From: Trichomonas tenax
Lineage: Eukaryota > Parabasalia > Trichomonadida > Trichomonadidae
Assembly (NCBI GenBank): GCA_023091735.1
Contig: JALKBU010000111.1
Location: 1-64,000, forward strand
Reading direction: 5' to 3'
DNA length: 64,000 nucleotides
In this document: one piece after another, positions 10,305-21,695 of the stretch
How the letters are laid out: every line of letters begins with the position of its first letter
Position numbering within the stretch: position 1 is the first letter of the stretch
Translations under genes and position numbers: made by a program
Notes under the pieces: generated by a model
What the model was told of the DNA's origin: nothing
The model's database searches: none
Seen by the model: the letters and a program-made list of their open reading frames with translations, nothing else

Positions 10305-10828
10305 GTTTTATTTTTTTGATTCTCGTTTAAAATTGTTCTAAAAAATTGATTTATTTGAAATTTAGCATCTATACAAAATTTAACACATATAGCATAAAAA
10401 TTGATGATTTAATTAATTTACACGTCAAATTATAGTTTATTGTCATGTAAATTTATTATTAGATTAATTATTATCTCATTAAATACTAAAGATTATTGTT
10501 TCATATCTGTCATATATAATCTACACTATTATATAAATATAGGGATAAAAGAATAGAGGATATATAATAAGATTCATAATAGAAATGATGAAATTATTTT
10601 TATTAACCTTTATTTTACATGTCAAAATATAATCTTTTTGACTTTTTGACTTTTTGACACGTAAATTTTTAACAACAAGCTTCGATTTTCAGATCAAAAT
10701 TAGAATATTGAAGCTCAACATTAAAGGATTATCATCTACACATATATATGAAAAATGATGATATAATATTGATAATTTGGTTAGAAAATAGCTTATATTA
10801 GTCATTTTTCCATGCAAAATTTTAAAAA
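10305..10828. promoter_or_regulatory. Divergent promoter region with repeated TTTGACAYGTAAA words
   Basis: Lies between IFT52 (minus) and the gene at 10829 (plus). It holds four copies of the recurring word: TTTACACGTCAAA at 10417, TTGTCATGTAAA at 10440, TTTACATGTCAAAA at 10614 and TTTTTGACACGTAAATTTTT at 10651, the last preceded by three tandem CTTTTTGA units. AGTCATTTTTCCATG at 10800 resembles the initiator box. Confidence 0.45.
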
Positions 10829-11563
10829 ATGCCAAATAAAATAGATTATTTGACAATACTAAAAAGTGACATAATGCTTTTTGCTTTATTATCTTTTATT
10901 AAAAGTGATATATCAGAGAGTGCGTACTCTGTATTCAAAGGAAATTGGACAGTGAAACAAGAGTACCTTTTTAATGACATCAAAAAGGAAGAATCTTTTT
11001 ATGTTCATTGTGATAATGCAAATGATCAAGAATCATATCTTCAATTCTCCATCTATGAATCTAATACATCAACAGACGTCATCGAGAAATTTAATATTCG
11101 CTTTATTTCAAATGGTCGCTTCAGATTTTCGTTGGCCGACAGCCAGCATGGCTCTGACGACACAAAAGTTGAATTATTCTACAATGTTCCTCCACATGCA
11201 ACCGCTACCGGCTCTTATTCAGAGGATTACATTTATAATATCGATGTAATGACATTCAAGAAGATTCAAGTTACTATTTTCAACCAAATCACTGGTGAAA
11301 TGTATATTTGGAATTTTTTCAAGATTCATATACCAGAACCAGATGTTTTTGAGAAGTACAAATTCTTCTTCTACGCTGGAATTCTTTTCATTGTTTGCCA
11401 GTTCTCATCACAGTTCGCTGTTAAGAGATATGAAAAGAAGATGCAGCAACAAGCATTCGAACGCAGAAAACAAGCTGCATTAGCTGCTCAACATGGAAAT
11501 ACGCCACAAAAGTCTCCTAAACCAGCACAAACGCCAACAACACCAAAGCAAAAGTCTGAATGA
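10829..11563 (+). CDS. Type I membrane protein with C-terminal transmembrane segment
   Basis: A 244-residue protein. A hydrophobic stretch near the N-terminus (MLFALLSF, from residue 16) looks like a signal sequence, so the functional start could be the second in-frame ATG at 10874. A beta-rich lumenal domain of about 140 residues follows. A single membrane segment (KFFFYAGILFIVCQFSSQF, about 177-196) leads to a basic, Gln/Ala-rich and then Pro/Thr/Lys-rich cytosolic tail. This layout recalls p24/TMED or ER membrane complex subunits, but I see no diagnostic motif. A secretory-pathway role is inference. The reading frame is intact. Confidence 0.7.
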   Translation: MPNKIDYLTILKSDIMLFALLSFIKSDISESAYSVFKGNWTVKQEYLFNDIKKEESFYVHCDNANDQESYLQFSIYESNTSTDVIEKFNIRFISNGRFRFSLADSQHGSDDTKVELFYNVPPHATATGSYSEDYIYNIDVMTFKKIQVTIFNQITGEMYIWNFFKIHIPEPDVFEKYKFFFYAGILFIVCQFSSQFAVKRYEKKMQQQAFERRKQAALAAQHGNTPQKSPKPAQTPTTPKQKSE

Positions 11564-11821
11564 ACTGTTTATTTAGATAAATAGAGTAAAATAATATTTA
11601 CATAATTACAACAAATAACAGCGATTGTGCATATTCTGTTGCATACCGAAAATTGTCACGAAAAAGTGATATAAAAGTGGCATTATCTGGTGGTATGTAA
11701 ACATGCATATTTGACAAATAAATATTTACGTGGCATGTGATTATAAATGATTATTGGAAGAATGATATCCTATATTTGTTTAAATTTACTTTGAAAAGAA
11801 AAATTAAGTGCTTCTTTGGCA

Positions 11822-11960
11822 CTGGTAGCCAAAATGCTAGCAATCCAGTCCACAGTTCTTCCTTTCAGACTCGATCTTCGAAATAACCAGCGATTTACTC
11901 TCCAGAATGGTTCTGAAAGGAAGAACTGTGGACCATATTGCGAGCACCTTGGCTACAAGT
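11822..11960. repeat. Long foldback inverted repeat
   Basis: Bases 11848-11869 are the exact reverse complement of 11912-11933 (22 bp, 42-base loop). The match continues outward less perfectly for about 30 more bases on each side (GGTAGCCAA near 11825 against TTGGCTAC near 11950). The resulting arms are about 50 bp. This could be a MITE-like element or a transcribed hairpin. Confidence 0.7.
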
Positions 11961-12026
11961 CCCAATCAAGCATTTCATTTTGCTCTTCAGAGGCATTCTG
12001 AAGTGGAAATCTTTGATTTCTTAATG

Positions 12027-12125
12027 ATGGCGTATGAAAGGAAGATCTGTGAGTTTAGCTACTAACGCGTGGTACCTGTGTCAATGTAGTCCCCAGTTCT
12101 TCCCGTCAGACGCGATTTTGAAATA
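12027..12125. repeat. Diverged second copies of the foldback arms
   Basis: TGAAAGGAAGATCTGTGAG near 12035 and CCAGTTCTTCCCGTCAGAC near 12096 are diverged copies of the arms at 11912 and 11848. They are again in inverted orientation to each other. The four arms together make two neighbouring inverted pairs. Confidence 0.55.
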
Positions 12126-14006
12126 AAAACTAATACATAATTTGAATGATTAGAGGACTTTACATGTCAAAAATATTAATATTTTGATACATAAAACTAG
12201 AGATTCCGACAACTTTACATGTCAGATAATCTCACTTTTATGCCATTTTTTCATGACAATTTTCGGTACGTGACATATTCAAACTATAATCCATTATTTG
12301 AACTTACTTTTTTTGCACTGTATATCTGTATATATTTTCGATTTTAATTATTTTATATTAATGACCACTTTAGAAGAGACCTACATTCTAGAATATAATT
12401 ATATGGCTAATGTATAATAATATCAGCAAGCAAAAGTTTTGCGGTATATGAACGAATTAATTGTCTTGCAATTAACAACAGACACTTTGGAATTATAATA
12501 TACTCATAGTAGGCATATGATGTGCATTCATTTTCAATAAGAAATACGAATATGATTGTGGAATCAACTAATATATACAGTGATAATCAGCCCATCAATT
12601 AGACTACATATATATAATATATTTGTCAAGAAAAAATGATGACATACAAGATTGGCAGATCGGATTAACAGATACTGAATTAATCAGTTTGCATATGTAA
12701 TAGACTACATATAAAGATGCTATTCACACTATTTACAGCCCATATTATTACAATTGTTGAATAAATATTTCTGACTTACCAAGAAGCAATCAACCATTGT
12801 ATTAGAATCCACGAACGAATATTAGACAAATGGATGAGAGTCAAAGATGGTTGAGTTGCAAAATCAAACGGACGAAAATGAACATTACGCTAAATAACAA
12901 GGCTATGACCCTGTGTATTCCTGTTAATCGCAAAATCACATATAGTGGTCGCAAAATTAGTTTTATAAGGTTAGCAACTTTGAACAGGTCTGTTCTGATA
13001 ATGACTTCGTTTTGGCATATGGAGAATTTTTTTGAAATCTGAAGAAGAAATTTGAAAAAATAGATTTTTGAGTTTTTGTAATGCGTGCTGATATTGTGTA
13101 GTTATGCATATTATGCCATCAATAAAATGGCTCGAATTAATAAGGTGTAAACATTTGTCAAAAATAAATCTGGAATAGAATTGAAATCAAATCCAATCAA
13201 CTAATCAAGGCAAAACATCAACTTAGGCGATAATTAAATAGTAACATAGTTTCGAATAGCAAGAATTAATCAAGAATCAAGTGAAATAAGTTAAGGTTAA
13301 TCACAAAATATGAGCGCTGATGCTCCTAAACAAGTTCAAGAGAATCAAATCATTGTTTTTTAGTAAAATTCTCTCATATCATGCATTTTTGATTTATTTT
13401 AAACGTTCGCTTATGTCACATAAAGCGTACATTTTTGACTAAAGTCAGAATATAAAAATTTATATGACAAAAAGATGTCAATTTGACTTTTCTGTCATAT
13501 AAAAATTTACTTGGCAAAGTTGGTTTTAATCACTGATCTTAGAGCTTGATATTAAATCATAAGACATCAAAATGTCGATAATCTATTTCAGAATCTATTC
13601 AAACTTGATAGAAATTTGACAAAATGATAATCGTTGTTTAATCGATAAATATATATTTTGCAATAGGTTGCCTGCATTATGCATTAAAATATACGTTACA
13701 TTCTATCAAAAGCGTTTTGTAAACCTCGCAATTTTAATTTTTTGACCACTATATTTTCAAAAAATTATTTCATCAAATTCAATTCGACCACGAACAAAAA
13801 TACCCTTAAAAATATATCCAAAAACACCCAAAACGAATGAACATTGAAGCAGAATAAAGATATAAATCAATTGCAGAAGTTATGGCCTATTGATGATTCA
13901 AAAAAACATTTTCAGTCAATTTTTGTGTGGCCACTTTTTTCTTCAATTATAACAGAATTGTTTAGAATAATATATATTTGCTTTTTCAAAAGTTTTTTTA
14001 GATTTT

Positions 14007-15476
14007 ATGTCAGAGGCTCGCCCCGAGATCGGCGATTATTTGATAATCAATTCATTACGCTCGGGGTCATACGGGAAGGTAAAACTCGCTGAGCACAAAG
14101 TTACTGGGCAGAAAGTCGCTATAAAAATCGTAAAAAAATGAATATTTGTTACTACACCTGAGATGCAAGAAAAATACAGCGCGAAATATCTATAATGAGG
14201 CTACTCGATCATTCACATTTGTTAAAACTCGTCGATGTCTATGAATCTGTCAGTCACTTATATATTGTTTTAGAATACACTGCACACGGTGAATTGTTCG
14301 ACTTTTTAGTCGAAAGAGGTTCACTTTCTGTCGAATTGACGACTTATTTTTTTCACTATTTAATATATGGTTTACAATTTCTTCATACACACCAGATATG
14401 CCACAGAGACATAAAGCCAGAGAACATACTGCTTGATTCACACGATAATGTTAAGATAGCAGACTTCGGTTTCGCGAGATGGATGCCAGAAAATACAGCT
14501 TAGACAGCATGCGGTTCACCACATTATACCGCTCCAGAAGTGATCATTGGGCTCCCAAACGACGGAAGAGCGTCTGATATATGGAGCTGTGGCGTCGTTT
14601 TTTACACGCTAATGTGTGGAAGATTGCCATTCGATGAGCCAACAGTGAGAAAACTCCTCGCGAGGGTGAGATCAGGGAGGTTCATTATGCCAGAATTCCC
14701 AGGAGACATCAAATATTTAATCGAAAAAATGTTGACTGTTGACCCAGCGAAAAGAATCACTTTGGCTGAGATAAAGAAACATCCTGCGTTCAGGATTGGC
14801 CTTTCTCCACTCTACAAATGTCCTACACCACAGCCATTGCCACAAAATCTTCCTCAGATTGATGTTTCCAAAGTGCCTCACGAATCAATGCTCGTTCTCC
14901 ACCAGCTCGGTTTTACAGACGAAGAACTACAAAGAGACCTCTCGTGTGAGTCGCACTGTTGCAAAAGAATTTTGTTTCATGCTTAACAGATTAATCAGCT
15001 TTGACAATATCAAATGGCCAGAAGTCACAGAGCCTTTCATGTCAGACTTCAAACCAATGATTTTCTCACCAACAGAACAAATTAAATCTTCATCTTCATC
15101 AACTGATCAATTAACCCAAATAGCAGAGATGGTTCCATCAAGCTCAAGCTGCTTCAGTGCAATTGAAAGATCAATGCTTGCATTTGATGTTCCAAAAATG
15201 CCAATGTCTATCAAACACAGTGTTGACACAGCAGCACCTCAAGAAATTGTTGCAAATGCTATACAGCAGCATTTGGATCAAGAAAAATTCGTCCATGTAT
15301 ATCCAGATGATTTAACTTTCTTTGTTCGTGGAAAAGGTCTTGATTTCATCATCACTATCAAAATTTTGGATAGAAACATTCACATTGTTGAAAGTGTCCT
15401 TGTTTCAGGTGATGTCGAAATGTTTGATGATTTCTGCGAATCTATCACCTCAATGATTGAGAATATTGCTATATAA
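14007..15476 (+). pseudogene. BRSK/AMPK-type (CAMKL) protein kinase, broken
   Basis: The kinase domain begins at ATG 14007 with a Gly-rich loop (RSGSYGKV) and the ATP-binding lysine in VAIKIVKK. It stops at TGA 14139-14141 just after a run of seven A. The next stretch needs two further frame changes before 14195. From there HRDIKPEN, DFGFAR, TACGSPHYTAPEV, SDIWSCGVVFYTLMCGRLPF and DPAKRITL follow. TAG at 14501 replaces what is normally Gln between ENTA and TACGSPHY. Another frameshift near 14945-14955 leads to the C-terminal region, which ends in a KA1-like domain (FFVRGKGLDFIITIKI). Kinases of this group phosphorylate Ser/Thr and are usually activated on the T-loop. Here at least three frameshifts and two stops make it a clear but recent pseudogene. 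Confidence 0.85.
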
Positions 15477-16331
15477 TTATAAATAATATATGAACAAACA
15501 TCATGTTACTTTTATTTGAATAAATACACACTCTATCCTTTGTTATTTATCAAAATCCTTTTCTTGTCTTTAAAATTATCAACGAAACTACTTAATATAA
15601 GCAATTCAATCAGTTAAAAAACTGATTTTATTTATATTGATCACATTGTCTATTCTAAAACACATTGATTTATTCATAATATATACTATTTTTATTATTT
15701 GCGACAAACATGACTCATAATGATTCTATTAAGCAGGCAAAGTAATTTTGACTTATATTTAGACTGAGCAAATTGATAAATCGTAAATTATTATAGGAAT
15801 CGAAATTTATTGAAAAATTAGCCAATTTCTGTATTGTAGATAAGATATATAGCTTATGGATATGGTGAATATTAATCAATGAAAGAATAAATAGGGATTA
15901 AATATTTTCTAGAAAATTCACATATTTAAACTCATTCCCGCGTATGCATTGATTAAAACACCATAGAGATGAAGAATCTGGTACTTACAAACCTCATAAT
16001 AACATTCGGTAATTCGAAATAATTGTCATTTCGGATCTATCTCTCCCCACTGCACCCAATTGTCCGCACTGATTTATTCATATCACCCACAAGTCACGAA
16101 TCGCGAAACTCATCATTTTATAATGGTACTCTCAAAAACTTTAGATTTTAGTTCAATTTTTTCACACATCAAAAAGACTTTTCGACTAAAACACAGTTGA
16201 TTTATCACCTTTTAAGTCTAAGTATATCATAGCCAGTAAAAATTTGTTCTTCATTCATTCTAAATTTTCCAATTTCACAAAATCGAAAAAGCAAAATAAG
16301 GATAAAACCGTTTTTTATTCATTTTTTTCAG
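15477..16331. other. AT-rich spacer
   Basis: AATAAA lies about 40 bases after the broken kinase. No gene seen. A pyrimidine-rich stretch ending TTTTTTTCAG directly precedes the next start; it looks like a 3' splice site, but I find no matching 5' exon. Confidence 0.5.
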
Positions 16332-16952
16332 ATGTCATCTGTTCCTCAAGTGAGAACAATGTTGATTGGCGATGAATGTGGCAAGACAGCACTCGCCGTG
16401 AAGTTCGTGAAGAACACATTTGGTGATAGCCACGATCCTTCGACACAGCATCAAGATTCACAAATTATTTTCCGTAAGAATTGGCAGGTCGACGGAATGC
16501 CAGTTCAAATAGATTTGTACGATACACCAACATACAAGGCACATGGATACAAAATATCGTCTGATGCCAAGCATATCCACGTTTTCTTCATTATATTCTC
16601 GATAACAAATCGTGATTCATTCAATCTCGTCAAGCAGATCCATAGTGATATTTGCAGAGCCATTGGAACATCCGATTTCTATTGCATCGTCGTAGGAAAT
16701 CAACAAGACCAAGGCGGCCAGCGTAAGGTCCAAGAAGCTGAAGCAGAGGCTCTCGCTAAGTCTCTTAAGGCTCAGTACGTTGCTACATCTGCTAAAACAG
16801 GACTTGGCGTCGTGAGAACATTCGAAAAGATTGTTCGCGACCTTCTTAGACCATCCGGTGTTAAGAAAGTCATAACAACAACGACCGTCACAACTTCAGG
16901 ACCAAAGAAGGAAGAAAGTTTCATGGATAAAATCAAGAAAGTCTTCAAATAA
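16332..16952 (+). CDS. Ras/Rab-like pseudo-GTPase
   Basis: A 206-residue protein with the Ras-superfamily layout. The P-loop is GDECGKT (residues 13-19), one residue shorter than the GxxxxGK[ST] rule. DTAGQE is replaced by DTPTYKAHG, so the switch II Ala-Gly and catalytic Gln are missing. NKxD is altered to GNQQD, while TSAKTG (G5) is kept. The C-terminus is basic and amphipathic (FMDKIKKVFK) without a prenylated cysteine, so membrane binding would be electrostatic if any. With these changes normal GTP hydrolysis is unlikely. Nucleotide-independent or very tight binding is possible. The ORF is intact and starts at the first ATG after a TTTTTTTCAG stretch. Confidence 0.8.
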   Translation: MSSVPQVRTMLIGDECGKTALAVKFVKNTFGDSHDPSTQHQDSQIIFRKNWQVDGMPVQIDLYDTPTYKAHGYKISSDAKHIHVFFIIFSITNRDSFNLVKQIHSDICRAIGTSDFYCIVVGNQQDQGGQRKVQEAEAEALAKSLKAQYVATSAKTGLGVVRTFEKIVRDLLRPSGVKKVITTTTVTTSGPKKEESFMDKIKKVFK

Positions 16953-18398
16953 GCAATTGGCGTTATTTTGAATGCTCCATGACAGTATAATATTATAGAT
17001 CGGGTTTCTTGAACAATTTCACAAATTTAATTTATCTTTAAATTAAACGGTAATTGTCATGAGAATCATTATGAAATAGCAACAATATAATATATTTCGA
17101 TAAATTTCGAAATCATATAAATGTCTATGGGTTAATAACAGCCATGTGTTAAATAATAAAATCCCGAACTCCTAATTGACTAGAAATATTGGTCAGAAAA
17201 AAGAGGAGTGTACCTTCTGACACGTAAACCAAAATTGTGCCAATAAAACTGGAACGCAAACCTTTTAAATTCTGCGACTTGCTGTTTCAACAGTATGTTA
17301 AAAAACTTCCAAAGAAGCGATTACACAGAATATCTCAAGAAAATTATACATTGCGAAATTAGAACCAAATTCCATAAGGATTCGGACAATTTCAAATGCA
17401 AAAACCTTTAGTAATAGACTAATAGAAAGGTAATATTAAGTTATCTTAATATATTCGAAATATGAATTGCATAATATCTATATTAAATCGCTTACATATG
17501 GCATTATCACTAATTAACAAAACACAACAGGAAAATACCATTGTTAGAGGATCATTCAAAGACTGTATTATTTCATCAAATAAAAAGGTTAAGAAACAAT
17601 CATCGAGGACTTTATTATTCGCAAACACACAAAATGCAGATTACATATTTACTTTTACTAAGTCCCTTATAGCAAAATTATCCTCAAAATATCTGAGAAT
17701 TACTAAAAATATATGATACTCCTCTGTTACATATGCTAGATGACAGCAATCATATATAGGTTATGATAGCTGCTCAAACAAAGAAAGAAAATAATAAAGC
17801 TGGAGATTTTTTCATAATTTATCAGTTTACAAATAGTTTACAAATAACTTTGGCACTTTTGAACAAGATAAAAATCACAATTACGAGTTTTTGAGTAAAA
17901 GGGTGTTTTAGATCTTGTGGAGTAGTTTTTAATGGGAAAATTTGCTCATAAAAAGTTCAACGTTGTGGTTTCACAGATTTCAAAAATATTAAAAATTTAG
18001 CAGAAACATGTACTGACTCTAATGGAATTTTTAATCAAAAAGTTATTAATCAAATTTTTCCTTATTTTGTTAATAAAAACAATGAATATAGTTTAGAATA
18101 TAAATTAAAATTGAATGTCTTATCAATTTCATTTTTGGTCGGTGATCATGTTTTTATATTAATGTACTAAAGATATAGGTTCAGTTTCCACATTCAATTT
18201 TTAATTTGAATATTTTATATTAAAATTAATCATATTATTTAGACTAAATGAAAGAGTTTTATCAACAAAATCCATTGAGAGTTATTTAATCGTGCACCAC
18301 AATTTTTCAATTAATACAATTCAAGTTTTTTTTACAAAAAAAAAACACTTTATTGCAAAGCCTAAACAATCGATTTTTTATAATTTTTTTCAAATTTA
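16953..18398. other. Gene-poor region with one ORF remnant
   Basis: A TCTGACACGTAAA word occurs near 17216. A plus-strand open stretch (about 17957-18168) without a start codon reads QRCGFTDFKNIKNLAET and onward with plausible protein composition. I do not recognise it and treat it as a possible gene remnant. ORFs on both strands near 17446-17716 look fortuitous. Confidence 0.4.
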
Positions 18399-19508
18399 AT
18401 GAATGGATCAATAGGATATGTTCTCCACTTATATTCACCATTCTTCCACGCGACGGAGGATGAACTGGTGTTTATGGGGACTAAAATGCCTGTTCCTAGA
18501 CTTAATCCAGCTGTTATATTGTAAATTGTCAAATCTGCCCAAGAGCATTTCAATAATCAACCAATCGTGTTGGACTTGGAACTGCCGATATTCATTGTCG
18601 GCGATATCCATGGAAATCGCAAAGACTATTTAAGAATAATTTCTCCGCATATTTACAACTCTAATTCGAAGTTCTTATTCTTAGGCGATTACGTTGACAG
18701 AGGAGGTTTCTCGCTCGAAGTTGTTACGCTTCTATATTGTTTAGTTTTGAAGTTCCCAAATAGATTTTACTTAATTAGAGGAAATCACGAAGTTCCTGGT
18801 ATATCAAAGGTCAACGGCCTTTAAGTAACTGCCTTTTCAGCTGATTTGGAATCATTCCGAACAATGCATTTAGTTGCTCCGATTTAAGAATCTTTTTTCC
18901 TATTTGCCTTTGGCTGCCATCGTTTCCGGCAATATATTATGCATTCACGGAGGCCTCGGCCAAACATTCAACTTAATCGACCAACTCAAGAATTATCAAA
19001 GAACAATCAAAGACTTGGCAGATGATACTCTGATTTGCTCTGGTCCAATCCAAACTCAATGGCGTCGACGTACTTGGACTCCCCGAGAGGAAGGGGAGGA
19101 CTATATGGCGCTGTAGCAATAAATCAATTTTTGAAAGCGAATAATATTCGATTAATCGTGTGTGGACATCAATGTATAGAGAACGGAATTGAATATTTTC
19201 ATGACATGGTTGTCATTGTATTCTCATCGAGCTTCAATAATGACGAGAACGAAAATAAAGCAGGATATATCTATTTCTCCGAGCATGGACACCGTAAGTC
19301 ATTTATTCTCGAACTATATCACCATACGACAAGAGCAAATGCCACTTTCCAAGACAGTATGAATCTTTCCATAAGAAAACCAAAATCCTTAATTATGGAG
19401 TCTTCAAGAACACAATTCGCGGCTGTAAGCATAATAATTAAGAAGCCAAATTCCTACATGATAGGAAAGAGGCGAACAATTGTTCCTTCAAGCATGTGCA
19501 TAAAATGA
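18399..19508 (+). pseudogene. PPP-family Ser/Thr phosphatase, broken
   Basis: One frame runs from ATG 18399, is cut by TAA at 18522-18524, and continues in the same frame through IVKSAQEHF, GDIHGN (metal ligands), GDYVDRGG and RGNHEVPG to TAA at 18822-18824. The next stretch, in another frame (about 18874-19060), carries LCIHGGL. A third frame, from about 19060 to 19508, carries IRLIVCGHQ and a basic tail. These are the M1-M4 metal-binding and catalytic signatures of PP1/PP2A-type phosphatases, in order. Two frameshifts and one stop show it is dead. Parabasalids carry many PPP phosphatase genes, so loss of a copy is plausible. Confidence 0.85.
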
Positions 19509-20462
19509 TATCATTAATCAATGGTTAATTTATAATTATATCACTCTTTTGTTATTTATTAAATTTGTTTGAATGTTTATCTTTTAATTGTATAGATTCT
19601 TTTGTTTTAGATTCAAATTTTTAGCATAGTTGTATTTCATATCATCAGATTGCAAAGGGATCTGAGTAAGCTATCTCATCAATTTATGTTTAGATTATCG
19701 AGTGGAACTCATTCCGCTTTAGAACAACTCCTTAATTCCTAAATTGAGTTTATTGGTCAAATGTATCTAAGACAATACACTTTGGAAAGTTGATCAATGT
19801 TCTTCCATCGGACAAAAATGTTGGGTTTCGGCCCCAGTCAGAGAAATAAACTTAGCTAATTCGCAAATATTTTTCATCTTTACAGTCTGAACTATCTTTT
19901 TATACAGAAACTATTTTCTAAGCATGTTTATAAAGACTCGATACTCGAAAATCACTTTTTTATATGTAATGAAATATATATATCAAAACTGATATTTGAA
20001 ACTAGTTGACAACGTATTTGATATAATTACGCTAGTTATGCTAATATCCATGAACATTGACTATATTTAAGATATTTAATGATATTCCTTTCTATCATGG
20101 GCAAATCCTCAATAACATCAATTAGACACAGTAAAGAACAAATATATAACACATACTAGACAATATTTTAAATATGAAGTTTCATGAAATAGTTTGCATT
20201 ATTGATGAAATTTGAATGTTAGATCAATATGAAATATGAAAAATATTGTTAAAATGATCAAACAAACACATTGTATCGATGTAAATTTCAACAGAGTTTA
20301 AGCAGAAAAACATTTTATTCATTGTGATTTTTGAAATACCATGTTTAGAAAAGAGATATGACAAAATTTAAATGCAGAAATTAGAGTACTATCAATGCAA
20401 TATCCAAAGATACAATAAAATCAAAACAAACAAAATGTCTAAAAGTGACAAAAATCAATTCG
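19509..20462. other. AT-rich spacer
   Basis: No gene. A short out-of-frame ATG at 20435 precedes the next gene and would encode 22 residues overlapping its start. Confidence 0.5.
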
Positions 20463-21695
20463 ATGAAAAACTTTTCTCTTTATTCGTTAACTGTTGCACA
20501 TAACTACGGAAATTCGCTATTTTCGGGTCCAAAACGTCTTTTGATATCCAAATCTTCGTTTTCAAACTCATTTTCGCCGACTTTTTACCAAATATCGAAT
20601 TTAAATGCTAAACAAACTAATTTCAGAAGATTTTTATCCTCAGCAATCAAAATAGAGCGAGATTCTTTTACAAAGGCATTCAATTCACGCCAAGATTTCT
20701 CTAGAAATGATGATTTAGTTTCTCTCCAAGGCTGCATCTTTTATGACATTTCTGGTGATATCAGTGGCGCTGCATTGTACATTGCGAACAAGAAATGCAA
20801 TGTTATCATGACGAGAACCTCTTTTTATAACTGCCAATCAAATAATCAATTTTCAGATGGTGTAATTTTCCTTGAAACATCAACAGCTATGATTGAAACG
20901 TCATGTGCACGCGAATGCAAAGCTGGTGGACGCGGATCTTTCATATTTGCAAAACTCCAAAACCTAGATGATGTGTTGCAAGTTTCTAATTGTAGTTTCA
21001 TTGCAGACAGAGCTGAATCTTCCCAGTTTTATGTAAGTGGAGGCTCACAAATTGGAATTTGTAATTCAAATTCTACAAAAGCCGATATTAGCTCAAATTC
21101 ATTTGTTACTATTGATAGTAAAGTACCTACAGAGATAGTTTATTGCTATATTGCTCAACAAAAGTGCAAATCAATAATTTATTCAAATTCAAACGCTAAT
21201 TTCTCAATTCGCTCTACATCATTCGCTCACTTAGAGGCTGCGTTCATCATTGATGGTGATTGTGTGGCTACATTCCAACAATGTTCATTCTTTGATGTCA
21301 AAGCAGAAGTTTCAAATATTTCCGATTCTGCTGTGATTTTCAAGAAATGCTACGTCGACGACAAACTTAAACCAGGTTTAGTATCATTTGATTCACCAAC
21401 AAAGATAAATCGCGAAACAATTTTAGTCACATATATCTTTGATGTTGCAAAATGCCACACAGGTCCAACAGAAATTCCATCACCTCCAATTCCAGATCCA
21501 ACCCGTACAAGGCCAATAACGCCAACTGAAAAGCAGCAAATAGCAAAGCCTGCTGTCCGCGATGGAGTTATTTCATTGAGTGTTCTTTTGCCAATTGTTT
21601 TAGTTGCTGCTGCTTTAATTGCTCTTGCTATTGTTCGCTATAGAATGAACCTCGACAACTACGTCAGAGCATTCACGATATTATTGATATCATAA
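20463..21695 (+). CDS. Surface protein with beta-helix-like repeats and C-terminal anchor
   Basis: The frame is open from 20445 with GTG, but the first in-frame ATG is 20463 (MKNFSLYSLTV). About 310 residues show repeated Ser/Cys/Phe/Asn-rich strands (CSF, TSFYNC, CSFFDV) as in right-handed parallel beta-helix surface proteins. A Pro/Thr linker (PSPPIPDPTRTRPITPTE) and one membrane segment (ISLSVLLPIVLVAAALIALAIV) follow, then a tail of about 20 residues. No clear signal peptide is visible, so the 5' end may be lost or start elsewhere. The last codons overlap the chimeric ORF on the other strand, and the tail (NYVRAFTILLIS) may come from that foreign junction. It probably faces the host or environment as an adhesin or cell-surface protein. 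Confidence 0.65.
   Translation: MKNFSLYSLTVAHNYGNSLFSGPKRLLISKSSFSNSFSPTFYQISNLNAKQTNFRRFLSSAIKIERDSFTKAFNSRQDFSRNDDLVSLQGCIFYDISGDISGAALYIANKKCNVIMTRTSFYNCQSNNQFSDGVIFLETSTAMIETSCARECKAGGRGSFIFAKLQNLDDVLQVSNCSFIADRAESSQFYVSGGSQIGICNSNSTKADISSNSFVTIDSKVPTEIVYCYIAQQKCKSIIYSNSNANFSIRSTSFAHLEAAFIIDGDCVATFQQCSFFDVKAEVSNISDSAVIFKKCYVDDKLKPGLVSFDSPTKINRETILVTYIFDVAKCHTGPTEIPSPPIPDPTRTRPITPTEKQQIAKPAVRDGVISLSVLLPIVLVAAALIALAIVRYRMNLDNYVRAFTILLIS

Larger units (their letters stand above)
11564..14006. other. Long gene-poor region with foldback repeats and motif copies
   Basis: No convincing gene. It contains the inverted repeats at 11822-12125 (separate entries), further TTTACATGTCA words near 12159 and 12214, a cluster of TGTCA/TTGACA words at 13440-13515, and an 18-codon ORF at 13310-13363. 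Confidence 0.5.

Noticed and set aside
16300..16331. 3' splice site before the pseudo-GTPase (TTTTTTTCAG)
   Set aside because: No conserved parabasalid branch/acceptor motif (ACTAAC close to the AG) and no 5' exon with a GTATGT donor is visible; the ATG follows at once.
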